Below, in pieces: positions 1 through 7,805 of a stretch of DNA of 64,000 nt (positions are counted from its first letter, which is position 1; every line of letters starts with the position of its first letter). The stretch is from positions 1-64,000 of the forward strand of contig CANQPU010000001.1 in the NCBI GenBank assembly GCA_947625815.1, in the 5' to 3' direction. A program made the position numbers and the translations under genes. A model generated the notes under the pieces. It had not been told where the DNA came from. It worked only from the letters and a program-made list of their open reading frames with translations, and did not search any database. Source of the stretch: an uncultured Oscillospiraceae bacterium (GTDB taxonomy: Bacteria; Bacillota; Clostridia; Oscillospirales; Oscillospiraceae).

Positions 1-200
1 CTCCCTTCGGTCGCCCTCAGGCGCAGGCTCGGCTCGTCCTCTCCCCACGAGATCTGCGATCTCGCGGGGCCCGGGGGTGAGGCGCTGTGTTCGCTCCTCC
101 TTTCCCCACGCGGTCGATGACCGCGCGGGGACCCCGGGGGGCAGTTGAGGCGCGGAATACGCTCTGCTTCCCGGTGCGGGGCCCTTCGGGGCCCCGCGAC
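1..200. repeat. Tandem ~61-bp hairpin repeat, about three units
   Basis: Two hairpins lie exactly 61 bp apart at 43-69 and 104-130. Both have outer arms CCCCACG/CGCGGGG with the same A.C mismatch. Their inner stems differ by compensating changes: AGATC/GATCT in the first, CGGTC/GACCG in the second. A third, diverged unit at about 165-197 has a 9-bp stem closed by a TTCG tetraloop. The spacers share a TGAGGCGC...CGCTC core, and the sequence at 1-40 resembles one more spacer, so the array probably continues beyond the window. No gene is seen here. Confidence 0.75.
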
Positions 201-229
201 CCGTTTCCATTGGTTTTCTTTGACGCCGT

Positions 230-802
230 TCAATCAGGCGGACAGGCCGCCCCCATGTCCCCGTCGGTGATCAGCCGGTCCACGCGGACGTCGTGCTCCT
301 CCACGGGCAGGCCGGGGAAGACGGATCCGCGCCTTGCCAGCGCGATCTTCACGCCCCGGGTCCTTGGCAGATATCGGTCGTAATAGCCGCCGCCCCGGCC
401 CAGACGGGCGCCGTCGGGGGCGAACGCGGCCCCGGGGACCAGGATCAGGTCAAACGCCTCCGGCGGGAGGATCTCACTGTCCGGCGGCGGAGCGGGGATG
501 CCGAATCTGTCCGGGACAAGCTCCGAAAGAGCGCCGATCCTCCTGGCCTCCATGACGCCGGGCGCGGCGATCCGGGGGAGCGCCGCCGTTTTGCCCGCCC
601 GAAGCGCCGCCTCGATGAGGGGGCGGGTGTCGGGCTCGGAGCCGCAGCCCGCGTAAAAAAGGACGCATCCCGCGCGCCGGTACTCGGGAGAGGCCAGAAA
701 GCGCCGGACAAGGAGACTGTCGCTGGCGCGGCGCTCCTCCGGCGTCAGGGCCGCCTCCCGCTCCCGGACAAGCCCGCGCAGGTCAGCCTTCGAGATGGTC
801 AT
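230..802 (-). CDS. fau: 5-formyltetrahydrofolate cyclo-ligase
   Basis: This 190-residue cytoplasmic enzyme is expected to convert 5-formyl-THF to 5,10-methenyl-THF with ATP, recycling an inhibitory folate. The C-terminal signature is clear: a FDLILVPGAAFAPDG segment followed by RLGRGGGYYDRYL, the Gly-rich loop and Tyr typical of the 5-FCL family. The length matches the family (about 180-200). I place the start at the ATG giving MTISKADL. The longer open frame upstream only runs antiparallel through the next gene and gives proline-rich, non-homologous residues. The gene overlaps the DJ-1-like gene by 20 bp, so the two are probably translated together. Confidence 0.93.
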   Translation of the reverse strand: MTISKADLRGLVREREAALTPEERRASDSLLVRRFLASPEYRRAGCVLFYAGCGSEPDTRPLIEAALRAGKTAALPRIAAPGVMEARRIGALSELVPDRFGIPAPPPDSEILPPEAFDLILVPGAAFAPDGARLGRGGGYYDRYLPRTRGVKIALARRGSVFPGLPVEEHDVRVDRLITDGDMGAACPPD

Positions 803-1337
803 AGTGGACGTCGCCGGCGATCTTCCTGGCCGCCTCGGGCCCCCGCAGGGCCGAGAGCAGCGCGAAGGCGAAGTCCCAGGCGGTGCCGGCGGAGCGGCTG
901 GTGACGATCTTCCCGTCGGTGACGACGGCCGCCCCGGGGACGACCCTGGCCCCGGTGAGCTGATCCTCCATCCCGGGGTAGCAGACGGCCCGTCTGCCCT
1001 TGAGGATGCCGAGCCGCGCCAGCACCGTAGGCCCGGCGCAGATGGCGCCCACCAGCCTGCCCGCCTCAAAGGCGGTCCTTACGGCGTCCATGGCCTGCCC
1101 GGAGGCCGCGATGTTCCGCACGCCCCGGAGGCCGCCGGGGATGACGATGGCCTCGCAGGAGGCGGCGTCGATCTCCGAGAGGGCCATATCGGCGGTGACC
1201 TTCAGGCCGTGACTGGCCGTCACCGTCATGCCGGTCACGCCCACAAAGGCGGTCTCGACCCCGGCGCGGCGCAGGGCGTCGGCGGGGGAGACGGCCTCCA
1301 CTTCCTCAAAACCGTCCGCAAGAAGGATATATACCAT
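783..1337 (-). CDS. DJ-1/PfpI family protein
   Basis: A 184-residue class I glutamine amidotransferase-like protein of the DJ-1/ThiJ/PfpI family. It opens with MVYILLADGFEEVEA, which carries the conserved early Glu. The nucleophile elbow reads GAICAGPTVLA near residue 105, with the conserved Cys. Family members act as glyoxalases/deglycases, chaperones or redox sensors, and the exact role cannot be read from sequence. The start is the ATG of MVYILL: GGAAAGG lies about 10 nt upstream, whereas the in-frame ATG three codons earlier touches that same site. It lies 5 bp downstream of the glycosyltransferase gene and overlaps fau. Confidence 0.88.
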   Translation of the reverse strand: MVYILLADGFEEVEAVSPADALRRAGVETAFVGVTGMTVTASHGLKVTADMALSEIDAASCEAIVIPGGLRGVRNIAASGQAMDAVRTAFEAGRLVGAICAGPTVLARLGILKGRRAVCYPGMEDQLTGARVVPGAAVVTDGKIVTSRSAGTAWDFAFALLSALRGPEAARKIAGDVHYDHLEG

Positions 1338-1342
1338 GCTGA

Positions 1343-2086
1343 TCATTCCTTTCCCAAGCGGGCAAAAAGCTCCCGCGCTCTCTGCCCGATCACACACACA
1401 AGAAATTCCGGGAGCTTCATGACGCGCCCGATCCGGCGCGGCTCCCTGATGAGCCGGTAGAGCCATTCCAGATTCAGCCTCTGCCAGACCTCCGGGGCGC
1501 GGCGGACGGCGCCGGCGTACACGTCCAGCGACCCGCCCAGGCCCGCCATCAGGCGGACGTTCAGCCTGTCCCGGTTTGCGCGCATCCACTTCTCCTGCTT
1601 GGGCGCGCCCAGACACACCAGGAGAAAATCGGCACCGGCGGCGTTGATCCCGTCGATGACCGGCCCGTCGTCCGAAAAATACCCGTCGTGGCACCCGGCG
1701 ATCACCAGTCCGGGGAACTGTCGTGCCAGCCTTTCGCCGGCTGTCTGGGCCACACCGGGCTTCGCGCCCAGAAGATAGAGGCGCCGGCCCTCCCCGGCCA
1801 TCCGCGCGAAGACCCGCAGCGCGAAATCCGCGCCGGTGACCTTTTCCGGGAGGGGGCGGCCGAGGATCCTGGCCCCGTAGATGACGCCGATGCCGTCGGG
1901 CAGGACCAGGGAGGCGTCGGCCACGGCTTCCGCCGCGGCGCTGTCCTCACCGCAGATCATGACGATCTCGGGGTTGGGCGTCACCACATAGTCCGCGCCG
2001 GGCCTGTCCATCAGGGCCATGGCCCGCTCCACGGCCTCGTCCATGGTCACGGGATCAAAGCCCACTCCCAGTACATCCGTTCTCAT
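1343..2086 (-). CDS. WecG/TagA/CpsF family glycosyltransferase
   Basis: This 247-residue GT26-type enzyme probably transfers a HexNAc (ManNAc in characterised TagA proteins) to an undecaprenyl-linked sugar at the cytoplasmic membrane face during wall or surface polymer synthesis. Visible family features are the N-terminal VVTPNPEIVM, LPDGIGVIYGAR, FLLVCLGAPKQEKWM, and the C-terminal GGSLDVYAGAVRRAPEVWQRLNLEW region. The ATG at 2086 is preferred over the GTG 12 bp upstream because AGGTGG sits 8 nt before it. No other teichoic-acid genes are adjacent; the downstream neighbours are DJ-1 and fau. Confidence 0.9.
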   Translation of the reverse strand: MRTDVLGVGFDPVTMDEAVERAMALMDRPGADYVVTPNPEIVMICGEDSAAAEAVADASLVLPDGIGVIYGARILGRPLPEKVTGADFALRVFARMAGEGRRLYLLGAKPGVAQTAGERLARQFPGLVIAGCHDGYFSDDGPVIDGINAAGADFLLVCLGAPKQEKWMRANRDRLNVRLMAGLGGSLDVYAGAVRRAPEVWQRLNLEWLYRLIREPRRIGRVMKLPEFLVCVIGQRARELFARLGKE

Positions 2087-2128
2087 CCGGCTTTCCACCT
2101 GCCTGAATACATCTTTATAAACTATATC

Positions 2129-2156
2129 ATTCTATCACAAACCCCGGTTTTGTCAA
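2129..2156 (-). promoter_or_regulatory. Promoter for the glycosyltransferase-fau operon
   Basis: On the minus strand TTGACA (2151-2156) is followed after 16 nt by TAGAAT (2129-2134). It drives transcription away from dnaD. Confidence 0.65.
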
Positions 2157-2207
2157 GGAAAAGCGGGGGAATTGAGGCAGCCCGCGCAGACAAATCCTGA
2201 TTTTATG

Positions 2208-2236
2208 TTGTGTTTCCGCGAAGGATTTGATATAAT
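2208..2236 (+). promoter_or_regulatory. Promoter for dnaD-dnaI
   Basis: TTGTGT (2208-2213), a 17-nt spacer and a perfect TATAAT (2231-2236) lie 32 bp before the dnaD start. It is divergent from the preceding promoter. Confidence 0.65.
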
Positions 2237-2268
2237 GGGATATCAAGACGATTTGAAGGAGGCGCGCC

Positions 2269-3240
2269 ATGTCCGGCAGGTTCGTGTTGACGGAAGACGG
2301 GGGGATCCGTCTGTCCGGCGAGGCCGTGGACAAGCTCCTGGCCGCCGCCAGCGGGGACGCCGCGCTCCTCTACCTCCATATCCTCTCCCGGGGCGGCCGG
2401 TTCGACCGGGAGGACGCCGTGCGGACGCTGCACCGCTCGGAGCAGCAGATGGACGACGCCATGGCGGTGCTGGCCCGCCTGGGTCTTGTCACCGGGGACG
2501 CCCCGGCCCCGGCCCGGGGGCCCCTGCAAAGGCCGGAGGAGCCGCCGGTGAGGACGGCCCGGGAGATCGAGGAGATCATCGAGTCCGACAAGAGCTTCCG
2601 CCAGCTCGTCACCGCCGTCCAGAGGGACCTGGGCACCCAGCTCTCCTCCGAGGGGCTTCGGACGCTCATCGACATTTACAGCTACCTGCGCCTCCCGCCG
2701 GACGTCATCATGGCCCTTGTCACCTGGTGCCGGGAGGAGTACCGCCGCCGCTACGGCGAGGGGCGGGTCCCCTCCATGAGATACATTGAGCGGGAGGCAT
2801 ACGTCTGGGAGCGGGAGGGCATCTTCTCCTGGGAGGCCGCGGAGCAGTATATCCTGGGCCTGCGCCGGATGCGGGACGGCGAGCGGGAGCTCACGCCGGT
2901 GCTGGGCATCTCCGGCCGGGCTCTGTCGGCCACGGAGAGACGGTACATAAACGCCTGGACCCGGATGGGCTTCCACGCGGAGGCGGTGGCCATGGCCTAC
3001 GACAGGACCGTGGTGAAGACCGGCCGGCTCACCTGGCGGTATATGGACAGCATCCTCCAGAGCTGGCACAGCAAGGGCCTCCACACGCCGGACGAGATCG
3101 CCGCCGGAGACGCCCCGCCCGCCTACCGGAAGGTGGAGCCCGCCCCGGACAGATCCGGGGGCGACCCGGGCCGGGTCACGGCTCAGGAGCTTGAGAATAT
3201 GCGCGCCGCCATCCGGCGCATGAAGGGGGAGAGCCAATGA
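2269..3240 (+). CDS. dnaD: DnaD-domain replication initiation protein
   Basis: A 323-residue DnaD/DnaB-like protein expected to remodel DNA at origins or restart sites and help load the helicase. The N-terminal ~90 residues form a winged-helix-like region (ALLYLHILSRGGRFDREDAVRTL). After a Pro-rich linker, two helical DnaD2-type segments follow, roughly residues 105-180 and 210-270; the second contains the conserved aromatic pattern YINAWTRMGF...AYD..V...G...W.YMDSIL..W. AAGGAGG precedes the ATG by 7 nt. The stop overlaps the start of the ATPase gene by 4 bp, a classic helicase-loader pair. Confidence 0.92.
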   Translation: MSGRFVLTEDGGIRLSGEAVDKLLAAASGDAALLYLHILSRGGRFDREDAVRTLHRSEQQMDDAMAVLARLGLVTGDAPAPARGPLQRPEEPPVRTAREIEEIIESDKSFRQLVTAVQRDLGTQLSSEGLRTLIDIYSYLRLPPDVIMALVTWCREEYRRRYGEGRVPSMRYIEREAYVWEREGIFSWEAAEQYILGLRRMRDGERELTPVLGISGRALSATERRYINAWTRMGFHAEAVAMAYDRTVVKTGRLTWRYMDSILQSWHSKGLHTPDEIAAGDAPPAYRKVEPAPDRSGGDPGRVTAQELENMRAAIRRMKGESQ

Positions 3241-4247
3241 GCCTGGACGGCAAGCTGCTCAAAAGGGCCCGGGACCGGCTGGATGCCCGCAGGAAACAGA
3301 ACGAGGAGGCCGCCGCCCGCCGGCGGGAGGAGGTCTATGACCGCAATCCCCGGATCCGCGAGCTCGACAGGCGCCTGCGGGAGACCGTTGCCCGGGCCGT
3401 GACCGGGGCGTTCAGCGGGGGAACGGACCCGGTGGAGGCCCTGGACGCCATACGTGAGGAGAACCTGGAGCTCCAGGAGCGCCGCGCCATGGAGCTCATC
3501 CGGATGGGTCTGCCCGTGGACTATCTGGACGACAAATATATCTGCCCCAGGTGCCGGGACACCGGCTACGACGGCACGGAGCTTTGCTCATGCCTGATGG
3601 ACTTATATAAGGACGAGCAGAGAAAGGACCTCTCCCAGCTTCTGAAGCTGGGCGAGCAGACCTTTGACAGCTTTGACCTGAACCTGTATGACGACACCCC
3701 CGACCCCGCCACCGGCGTGTCGCCCCGGAGCGTCATGACGGCGGTGTACGATTTTTGCAGCGAGTACGCCGGGAACTTCTCCCCCTCCTCCCTGAACCTC
3801 TTCCTGCAAGGGGGGACGGGCCTGGGCAAGACCTTCCTCTCCACCTGCATCGCCCGGGTCGTCTCCGAGCGGGGCTGGTCGGTGGTCTATGAGACGGCGG
3901 GCGCGGCCTTCGCCAAATACGAGGCCGAGAAATTCGGCAGGGGGGACCCGGACGAGCTCCGGCGCGATATCCGCCGGATGGAGACCTGCGACCTGCTCAT
4001 CCTGGACGACCTGGGCACCGAATTTGCCACCTCCTTCGTCACCAGCGCCCTCTATACGCTGCTCAACACCCGCCTCGCCTCCGGGAAGAAGACGGTCATC
4101 AGCTCGAACCTGACCCTCCGGGAGCTTTCGGAGCGGTATTCCGCGCCCATCATGAGCCGCCTGACGGGGGAGTTTTACATGCTCAGATTCGTGGGCACGG
4201 ACCTGCGCGGCAGGGGCCGCGGCGGCGCGTCCCGGCCGGGCTCCTGA
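3237..4247 (+). CDS. dnaI: DnaC/DnaI-family helicase loader ATPase
   Basis: A 336-residue AAA+ ATPase expected to load the replicative helicase. The N-terminal ~95 residues are charged and helical. A four-Cys zinc-binding-like stretch CPRCRDTGYDGTELCSC follows near residues 102-118, as in Clostridial DnaC/DnaI. The AAA+ core shows Walker A GGTGLGKT near residue 197, Walker B LLILDDLG near 256, sensor-1 ISSNL near 285 and an arginine-finger-like SRL. It overlaps dnaD by ATGA, implying translational coupling. The C-terminal tail is Gly/Arg-rich. Confidence 0.92.
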   Translation: MSLDGKLLKRARDRLDARRKQNEEAAARRREEVYDRNPRIRELDRRLRETVARAVTGAFSGGTDPVEALDAIREENLELQERRAMELIRMGLPVDYLDDKYICPRCRDTGYDGTELCSCLMDLYKDEQRKDLSQLLKLGEQTFDSFDLNLYDDTPDPATGVSPRSVMTAVYDFCSEYAGNFSPSSLNLFLQGGTGLGKTFLSTCIARVVSERGWSVVYETAGAAFAKYEAEKFGRGDPDELRRDIRRMETCDLLILDDLGTEFATSFVTSALYTLLNTRLASGKKTVISSNLTLRELSERYSAPIMSRLTGEFYMLRFVGTDLRGRGRGGASRPGS

Positions 4248-4320
4248 GGGCGGAGCGCCCCCGGTCCCACCGCCCCAGTTTACAAAAAATCGGAACGGAA
4301 CGGACGCCGCCCGGACCCGA

Positions 4321-4354
4321 TTTTTGCTCTTTCCACCGGTGGAAAGAGCAAAAA
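4321..4354. terminator. 34-bp perfect palindrome after dnaI, probable terminator
   Basis: 17-bp arms meet without a loop and are flanked by runs of T and A, so transcripts on either strand could fold a hairpin followed by U residues. It sits 74 bp past dnaI. A dyad operator is the alternative reading. Confidence 0.6.
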
Positions 4355-4585
4355 TACCCCCATTTTAAAGGGGTTTTACACATTGTCCACCGAGTTTTCC
4401 ACAGCTCTTATGTCAACGGGGACGACATACAAGCGGGTTATGCCGGGTGACATAACGCTTTTATCGGGGAAGTTTTCCGAGGGGCTTGTTTTTTTGGGGG
4501 TTTTGGTGTAAAGTATCCATGCCCTGAATATAGTCATAAAGGGGACGGGCACGGCCTGCCCACTTTTCTTGAGAGGACGATCGTT
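4355..4585 (+). other. Gene-free spacer before yabM; DnaA-box-like site, weak promoter
   Basis: A second small hairpin (CCCC-attttaaa-GGGG) follows the palindrome. TTTTCCACA at 4395-4403 is one base from the consensus DnaA box, but only one is clear. Inverted GTCA/TGAC pairs lie at about 4409-4460. TTGTTT and TAAAGT, 17 nt apart at about 4487-4515, may be the promoter of the next gene. No coding sequence is apparent. Confidence 0.4.
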
Positions 4586-6202
4586 TTGTCTGAACCGAAA
4601 AAAGCAAATTACCTCACCGGCGCGGCGATCCTCGCCGCCACCGTGGCCCTGACGAAGGTCATCGGCTTCCTCTATAAGATCCCGCTCTTCAACATCCTGG
4701 GGGACGCGGGCGCCGGTCACTTCAACGTGATGTACTACATCTACAACCTGCTGCTGACCATCTCGACGGCAGGCGTGCCCGTGGCGCTCTCCCGGCTCAT
4801 CTCCGAGGCCCGGGCCTCCTCCAGGCCCATGCAGGCAAAGCGCTACTATTCCGTGGGCCTGGCGGTCTTCGGCCTCATCGGCCTTGCCGGCTCCGCGGCC
4901 ATGTACTTTTTTGCCCCGCAGCTTGCGGCCTTCATGAAGGACTCCCAGGTCGTGCTGGGCGTGCGCCTGCTCTCCCCCGCGGTCTTCTTCGCCTGCATCG
5001 TCTCGGTCCTCCGGGGCTACGCCCAGGGGCACAACGACATGCGCCCCACCGCCGTCAGCCAGATCCTCGAGGTGCTGTGCAAGCTCATCTTCGGCCTCAC
5101 CATCGCCTGGTATCTGAAGGCCATGGGTTACCCGGTCCCGGTGATCGCCGCCGGCGCCATCGTGGGCGTCACCATCGGCCTGGGCCTGTCGGTCCCCGCG
5201 CTCATCGCCATGCGCCGGCGCATCGCGGCCAGGACCCCCTCCACCCTCAACCTGGACCGGCCCGACTCCCGGCTCGACACCCTGGGCCAGATCCTGAAGG
5301 TCAGCATCCCCATCACGCTCAGCTCCTCCGTCCTCAACATCATCAACCTGGTGGACACCTCCCTGGTCCGCGGGCGGCTCGCCGACGGGGCGGGTTTTTC
5401 CGCGGAGAAGGTGGACATACTCTACGGTGTGTACTCCAAGGGCGTGACGCTCTTCAACGTCCCGCCGGCCTTCATCACGCCGGTGGCCGTGGCGGTGGTG
5501 CCGGTGATCGCCGGCGCCCTGGCGGCCCGACAGGGCCACGAGGCCAGGACCAACATGGAATCCAGCATGAAGCTGACGAACCTGCTGGCCATGCCCGCCG
5601 CGGTGGGACTGTCGGTGCTCTCCGGGCCTGTTTTTGACGTGCTCTTTCCCGGCTCCAACGAAAACGGCCCCATGCTCCTGTCCATGCTGGGCGTGGCGTC
5701 CTATTTCGTCTGCACCTATGTGATCACCAACGGCATCCTCCAGTCCACCGGCCATGAGAAGCTGGCGCTCCTGGCGCTGCCGGTGGGCGGACTCGTCAAG
5801 ATCTGCGTCAACTACATCCTGGTGGGGACCCCCTCCGTGAACATCGCCGGCGCGCCGGTGGGGACGCTGTGCTGCTACCTGGTCATCACCGTGCTCAACA
5901 TCGTCTTCATGACGGTGAAGCTCCCAGAAAAGCCCAACTACCTGCGCATCACCCTCCGGCCCCTGCTCTGCGCGCTCCTGATGGGCGCCGCCGCCTGGGG
6001 CGTGAACGGGCTCTGCGGGCGCTTCGTCCTGCCCGCCCTGGGCGGGGGGCGGATGGCCGCCGCCGTTTGCCTGGCGCTGACCGTGGGCGTGTCCGTTTTG
6101 GTCTACGCCGTCCTCATCGTTCTCCTCCGGGCTTTGACAAAAGATGACATATTATTGCTTCCCAGGGGAGAGAAACTGGCAAAATTGCTGAAAATCCGCT
6201 GA
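4586..6202 (+). CDS. MOP-superfamily polysaccharide/lipid flippase (YabM/SpoVB-like)
   Basis: A 538-residue membrane protein with about 14 hydrophobic segments, of the SpoVB/MurJ-like branch of the MOP (MATE) exporters. Relatives flip lipid-linked sugars or peptidoglycan precursors. The N-terminal TKVIGFLYKIPLFNILGDAGAGHFNVMYYIYNLLL and the LRGYAQGHNDMRPTAVSQILEV segment are diagnostic. Translation most likely starts at TTG (MSEPKKANY), with GAGAGG about 9 nt upstream. The downstream mazG and rqcP genes reproduce the B. subtilis yabM-yabN-yabO order, which supports a YabM identity rather than SpoVB proper. Confidence 0.87.
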   Translation: MSEPKKANYLTGAAILAATVALTKVIGFLYKIPLFNILGDAGAGHFNVMYYIYNLLLTISTAGVPVALSRLISEARASSRPMQAKRYYSVGLAVFGLIGLAGSAAMYFFAPQLAAFMKDSQVVLGVRLLSPAVFFACIVSVLRGYAQGHNDMRPTAVSQILEVLCKLIFGLTIAWYLKAMGYPVPVIAAGAIVGVTIGLGLSVPALIAMRRRIAARTPSTLNLDRPDSRLDTLGQILKVSIPITLSSSVLNIINLVDTSLVRGRLADGAGFSAEKVDILYGVYSKGVTLFNVPPAFITPVAVAVVPVIAGALAARQGHEARTNMESSMKLTNLLAMPAAVGLSVLSGPVFDVLFPGSNENGPMLLSMLGVASYFVCTYVITNGILQSTGHEKLALLALPVGGLVKICVNYILVGTPSVNIAGAPVGTLCCYLVITVLNIVFMTVKLPEKPNYLRITLRPLLCALLMGAAAWGVNGLCGRFVLPALGGGRMAAAVCLALTVGVSVLVYAVLIVLLRALTKDDILLLPRGEKLAKLLKIR

Positions 6203-6247
6203 GCGCCCGGGATTTATTCATTTTTCACTTGAAGTTGGGGGAAAAAT

Positions 6248-7054
6248 ATGATAGATTTTGTATACAAACCGTCCTATGACGTCCAGGACCTCCGGACCAT
6301 CGTGAAGATCCTGCGCGGGGAGGGCGGCTGCCCCTGGGATCGGGAGCAGACCCACGAATCCATCCGCCGGGAATTCATCGAGGAGGTCTATGAGGTCATC
6401 GAGGCCATCGATGAAAAAAGCCCCGAGCATCTGCGCGAGGAGCTGGGGGACGTTCTGCTCCAGGTGGTGTTCCACGCCTCCCTTGAGGAGGACGCCGGGC
6501 ATTACGATCTGGACGCGGTGGCGGACGGCGTCTCCAAAAAGCTCATTTTGCGTCACCCCCACGTCTTCGGGGATGTGGCCGTGGCCGATTCCGCCGAGGT
6601 CCTGCAAAACTGGGACAGGATCAAGAGGAAGGAAAAGCACCGGGACACGGTGACGGACGACCTGGAGAGCGTGGCCAAGAGCCTTCCGGCCCTGTGGCGG
6701 GCGGAAAAGATCCAGAAAAAGGCGGCCAAGGCCGGGTTCGACTGGGATTCTCCCGCGGGGGCGCTGGACAAAATAGAGGAGGAGACGGCCGAGCTGCGGG
6801 ACGCCGTTGACCGGGGCGGCGACATCGCCGGGGAGATGGGCGACCTGCTCTTTTCCTGCGTCAACGCCGCGCGTCTTCTGAAGCTGGACCCCGAGCAGGT
6901 CCTGCGGGCCGCTTCCGACAAATTCATCGCCCGGTTCGCCCGGATGGAGGCCCTGGCGCGTGAGCGCGGAGAGAGCCTGGAGGGGATGAGCCTTGCCGGG
7001 ATGGACCGGCTTTGGGACCAGGCCAAGAAGGATTTAAAGGACGACGTCCTTTAA
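6248..7054 (+). CDS. mazG: MazG nucleoside triphosphate pyrophosphohydrolase
   Basis: A 268-residue double-domain MazG expected to hydrolyse noncanonical or excess NTPs to NMP and PPi. The first domain opens with the invariant GGCPWDREQTHESIRREFIEEVYEVIEAID, carrying the EExxE metal ligands, and continues to EELGDVLLQVVFHA. The second repeats the pattern as DKIEEETAELRDAV...EMGDLLFSCVNAARLL. A GGGGG-type ribosome site precedes the ATG. It corresponds to yabN but lacks the N-terminal tetrapyrrole-methylase domain found in B. subtilis YabN. Confidence 0.93.
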   Translation: MIDFVYKPSYDVQDLRTIVKILRGEGGCPWDREQTHESIRREFIEEVYEVIEAIDEKSPEHLREELGDVLLQVVFHASLEEDAGHYDLDAVADGVSKKLILRHPHVFGDVAVADSAEVLQNWDRIKRKEKHRDTVTDDLESVAKSLPALWRAEKIQKKAAKAGFDWDSPAGALDKIEEETAELRDAVDRGGDIAGEMGDLLFSCVNAARLLKLDPEQVLRAASDKFIARFARMEALARERGESLEGMSLAGMDRLWDQAKKDLKDDVL

Positions 7055-7104
7055 GATAAATTACATTCCCGCCAAGCGGGAAAGAACTCAGGAGGAAATC
7101 AGAC

Positions 7105-7380
7105 ATGAACAAGACAGAGCTTATCAATGCGGTCGCCGAGAAGACCGGTCTCTCCAAGAAGGATTCCGACAAGGCCGTCAACGCGGTCGTTGACTCCATC
7201 GTCGAGGCCATGAAGGCCGGCGAGAAGGTCACCATCATCGGCTTCGGCGCTTTCGAGGCCAAGGAGCGCGCCGCCCGCATCGGCCGCAACCCCCAGACCA
7301 AGCAGGAGATCCGGATCCCCGCCACCCGCATCCCCCAGTTCAAGGCCGGCAAGGCTCTCAAGGACACCATCGCCGAGTAA
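7105..7380 (+). CDS. hup: HU family DNA-binding protein
   Basis: This 91-residue histone-like protein bends and compacts DNA as a dimer. The sequence is canonical: [20 protein letters not shown] at the start, the hinge [13 protein letters not shown], and the beta-arm tip [23 protein letters not shown]. An AGGAGG site sits 9 nt before the ATG. Codon use is strongly biased, as expected for an abundant protein. It lies inside the yabN-yabO block rather than standing alone. Confidence 0.97.
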   Translation: MNKTELINAVAEKTGLSKKDSDKAVNAVVDSIVEAMKAGEKVTIIGFGAFEAKERAARIGRNPQTKQEIRIPATRIPQFKAGKALKDTIAE

Positions 7381-7402
7381 ATCCCCGGTAAGGTAAGGAT
7401 GG

Positions 7403-7420
7403 GCCGGGGGCTCCCCCGGC
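7403..7420 (+). terminator. Weak hairpin after hup
   Basis: GCCGGGGG and CCCCCGGC pair 22 bp past hup. No clear T-run follows, so it may stabilise the mRNA end or stop transcription only partly. Confidence 0.35.
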
Positions 7421-7516
7421 TCACCCGAAGCTTACCCTGATCTTGAGGTGACGCGGTTCGACTCCCGTCGCCCTGAAAACGGAGGCCGGAGCAGAAGCTG
7501 CCCGGTTTTATTTTAT

Positions 7517-7765
7517 ATGAGGCTTGATAAATATCTCAAGGTCTCCCGCCTGATCAAGCGCCGCACGGTGGCCCAGGAGGCGGCCGACGGGGGAAGAGTG
7601 TCGGTGAACGGCGTGACGGCGAAGCCCTCCCGGGAGGTCAAACCCGGGGACATCATCGAGATGTCCTTCGGCGCGAAAAAAGTGAGGGTGGAGGTGCTCT
7701 CCGTCCAGGAGACGGTCCGGAAGGACGACGCGCCCTCCATGTACAGGGAGCTCACCGGCGAGTGA
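7517..7765 (+). CDS. rqcP: S4-domain RNA-binding protein RqcP (YabO)
   Basis: An 82-residue protein that is essentially one S4 domain: MRLDKYLKVSRLIKRRTVAQEAADGGRVSVNG...KPSREVKPGDIIEMSFG. RqcP/Hsp15-type proteins bind the obstructed 50S subunit and help RqcH add alanine tails in ribosome quality control. I chose the ATG giving MRLDKYL because it matches the family N-terminus; the longer open frame adds an unrelated Arg-rich stretch. The ribosome site is poor, with only a GGAG about 20 nt upstream. Its position after mazG matches B. subtilis yabO. Confidence 0.88.
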   Translation: MRLDKYLKVSRLIKRRTVAQEAADGGRVSVNGVTAKPSREVKPGDIIEMSFGAKKVRVEVLSVQETVRKDDAPSMYRELTGE

Positions 7766-7805
7766 TCATTTGACCCCGGCGCGCCGGGGCAGTGGGGGGA
7801 TCGGA

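Noticed and set aside
4381-4460. Replication origin next to dnaD-dnaI
   Set aside because: Only one DnaA-box-like site is clear, there is no AT-rich unwinding region with box clusters, and dnaA/dnaN are absent.
7448-7490. tRNA-like GGTTCGACTCCCGTCGCCC after hup
   Set aside because: The T-arm stem does not pair over five bases, and no matching acceptor or anticodon arm lies upstream. It is not a tRNA.
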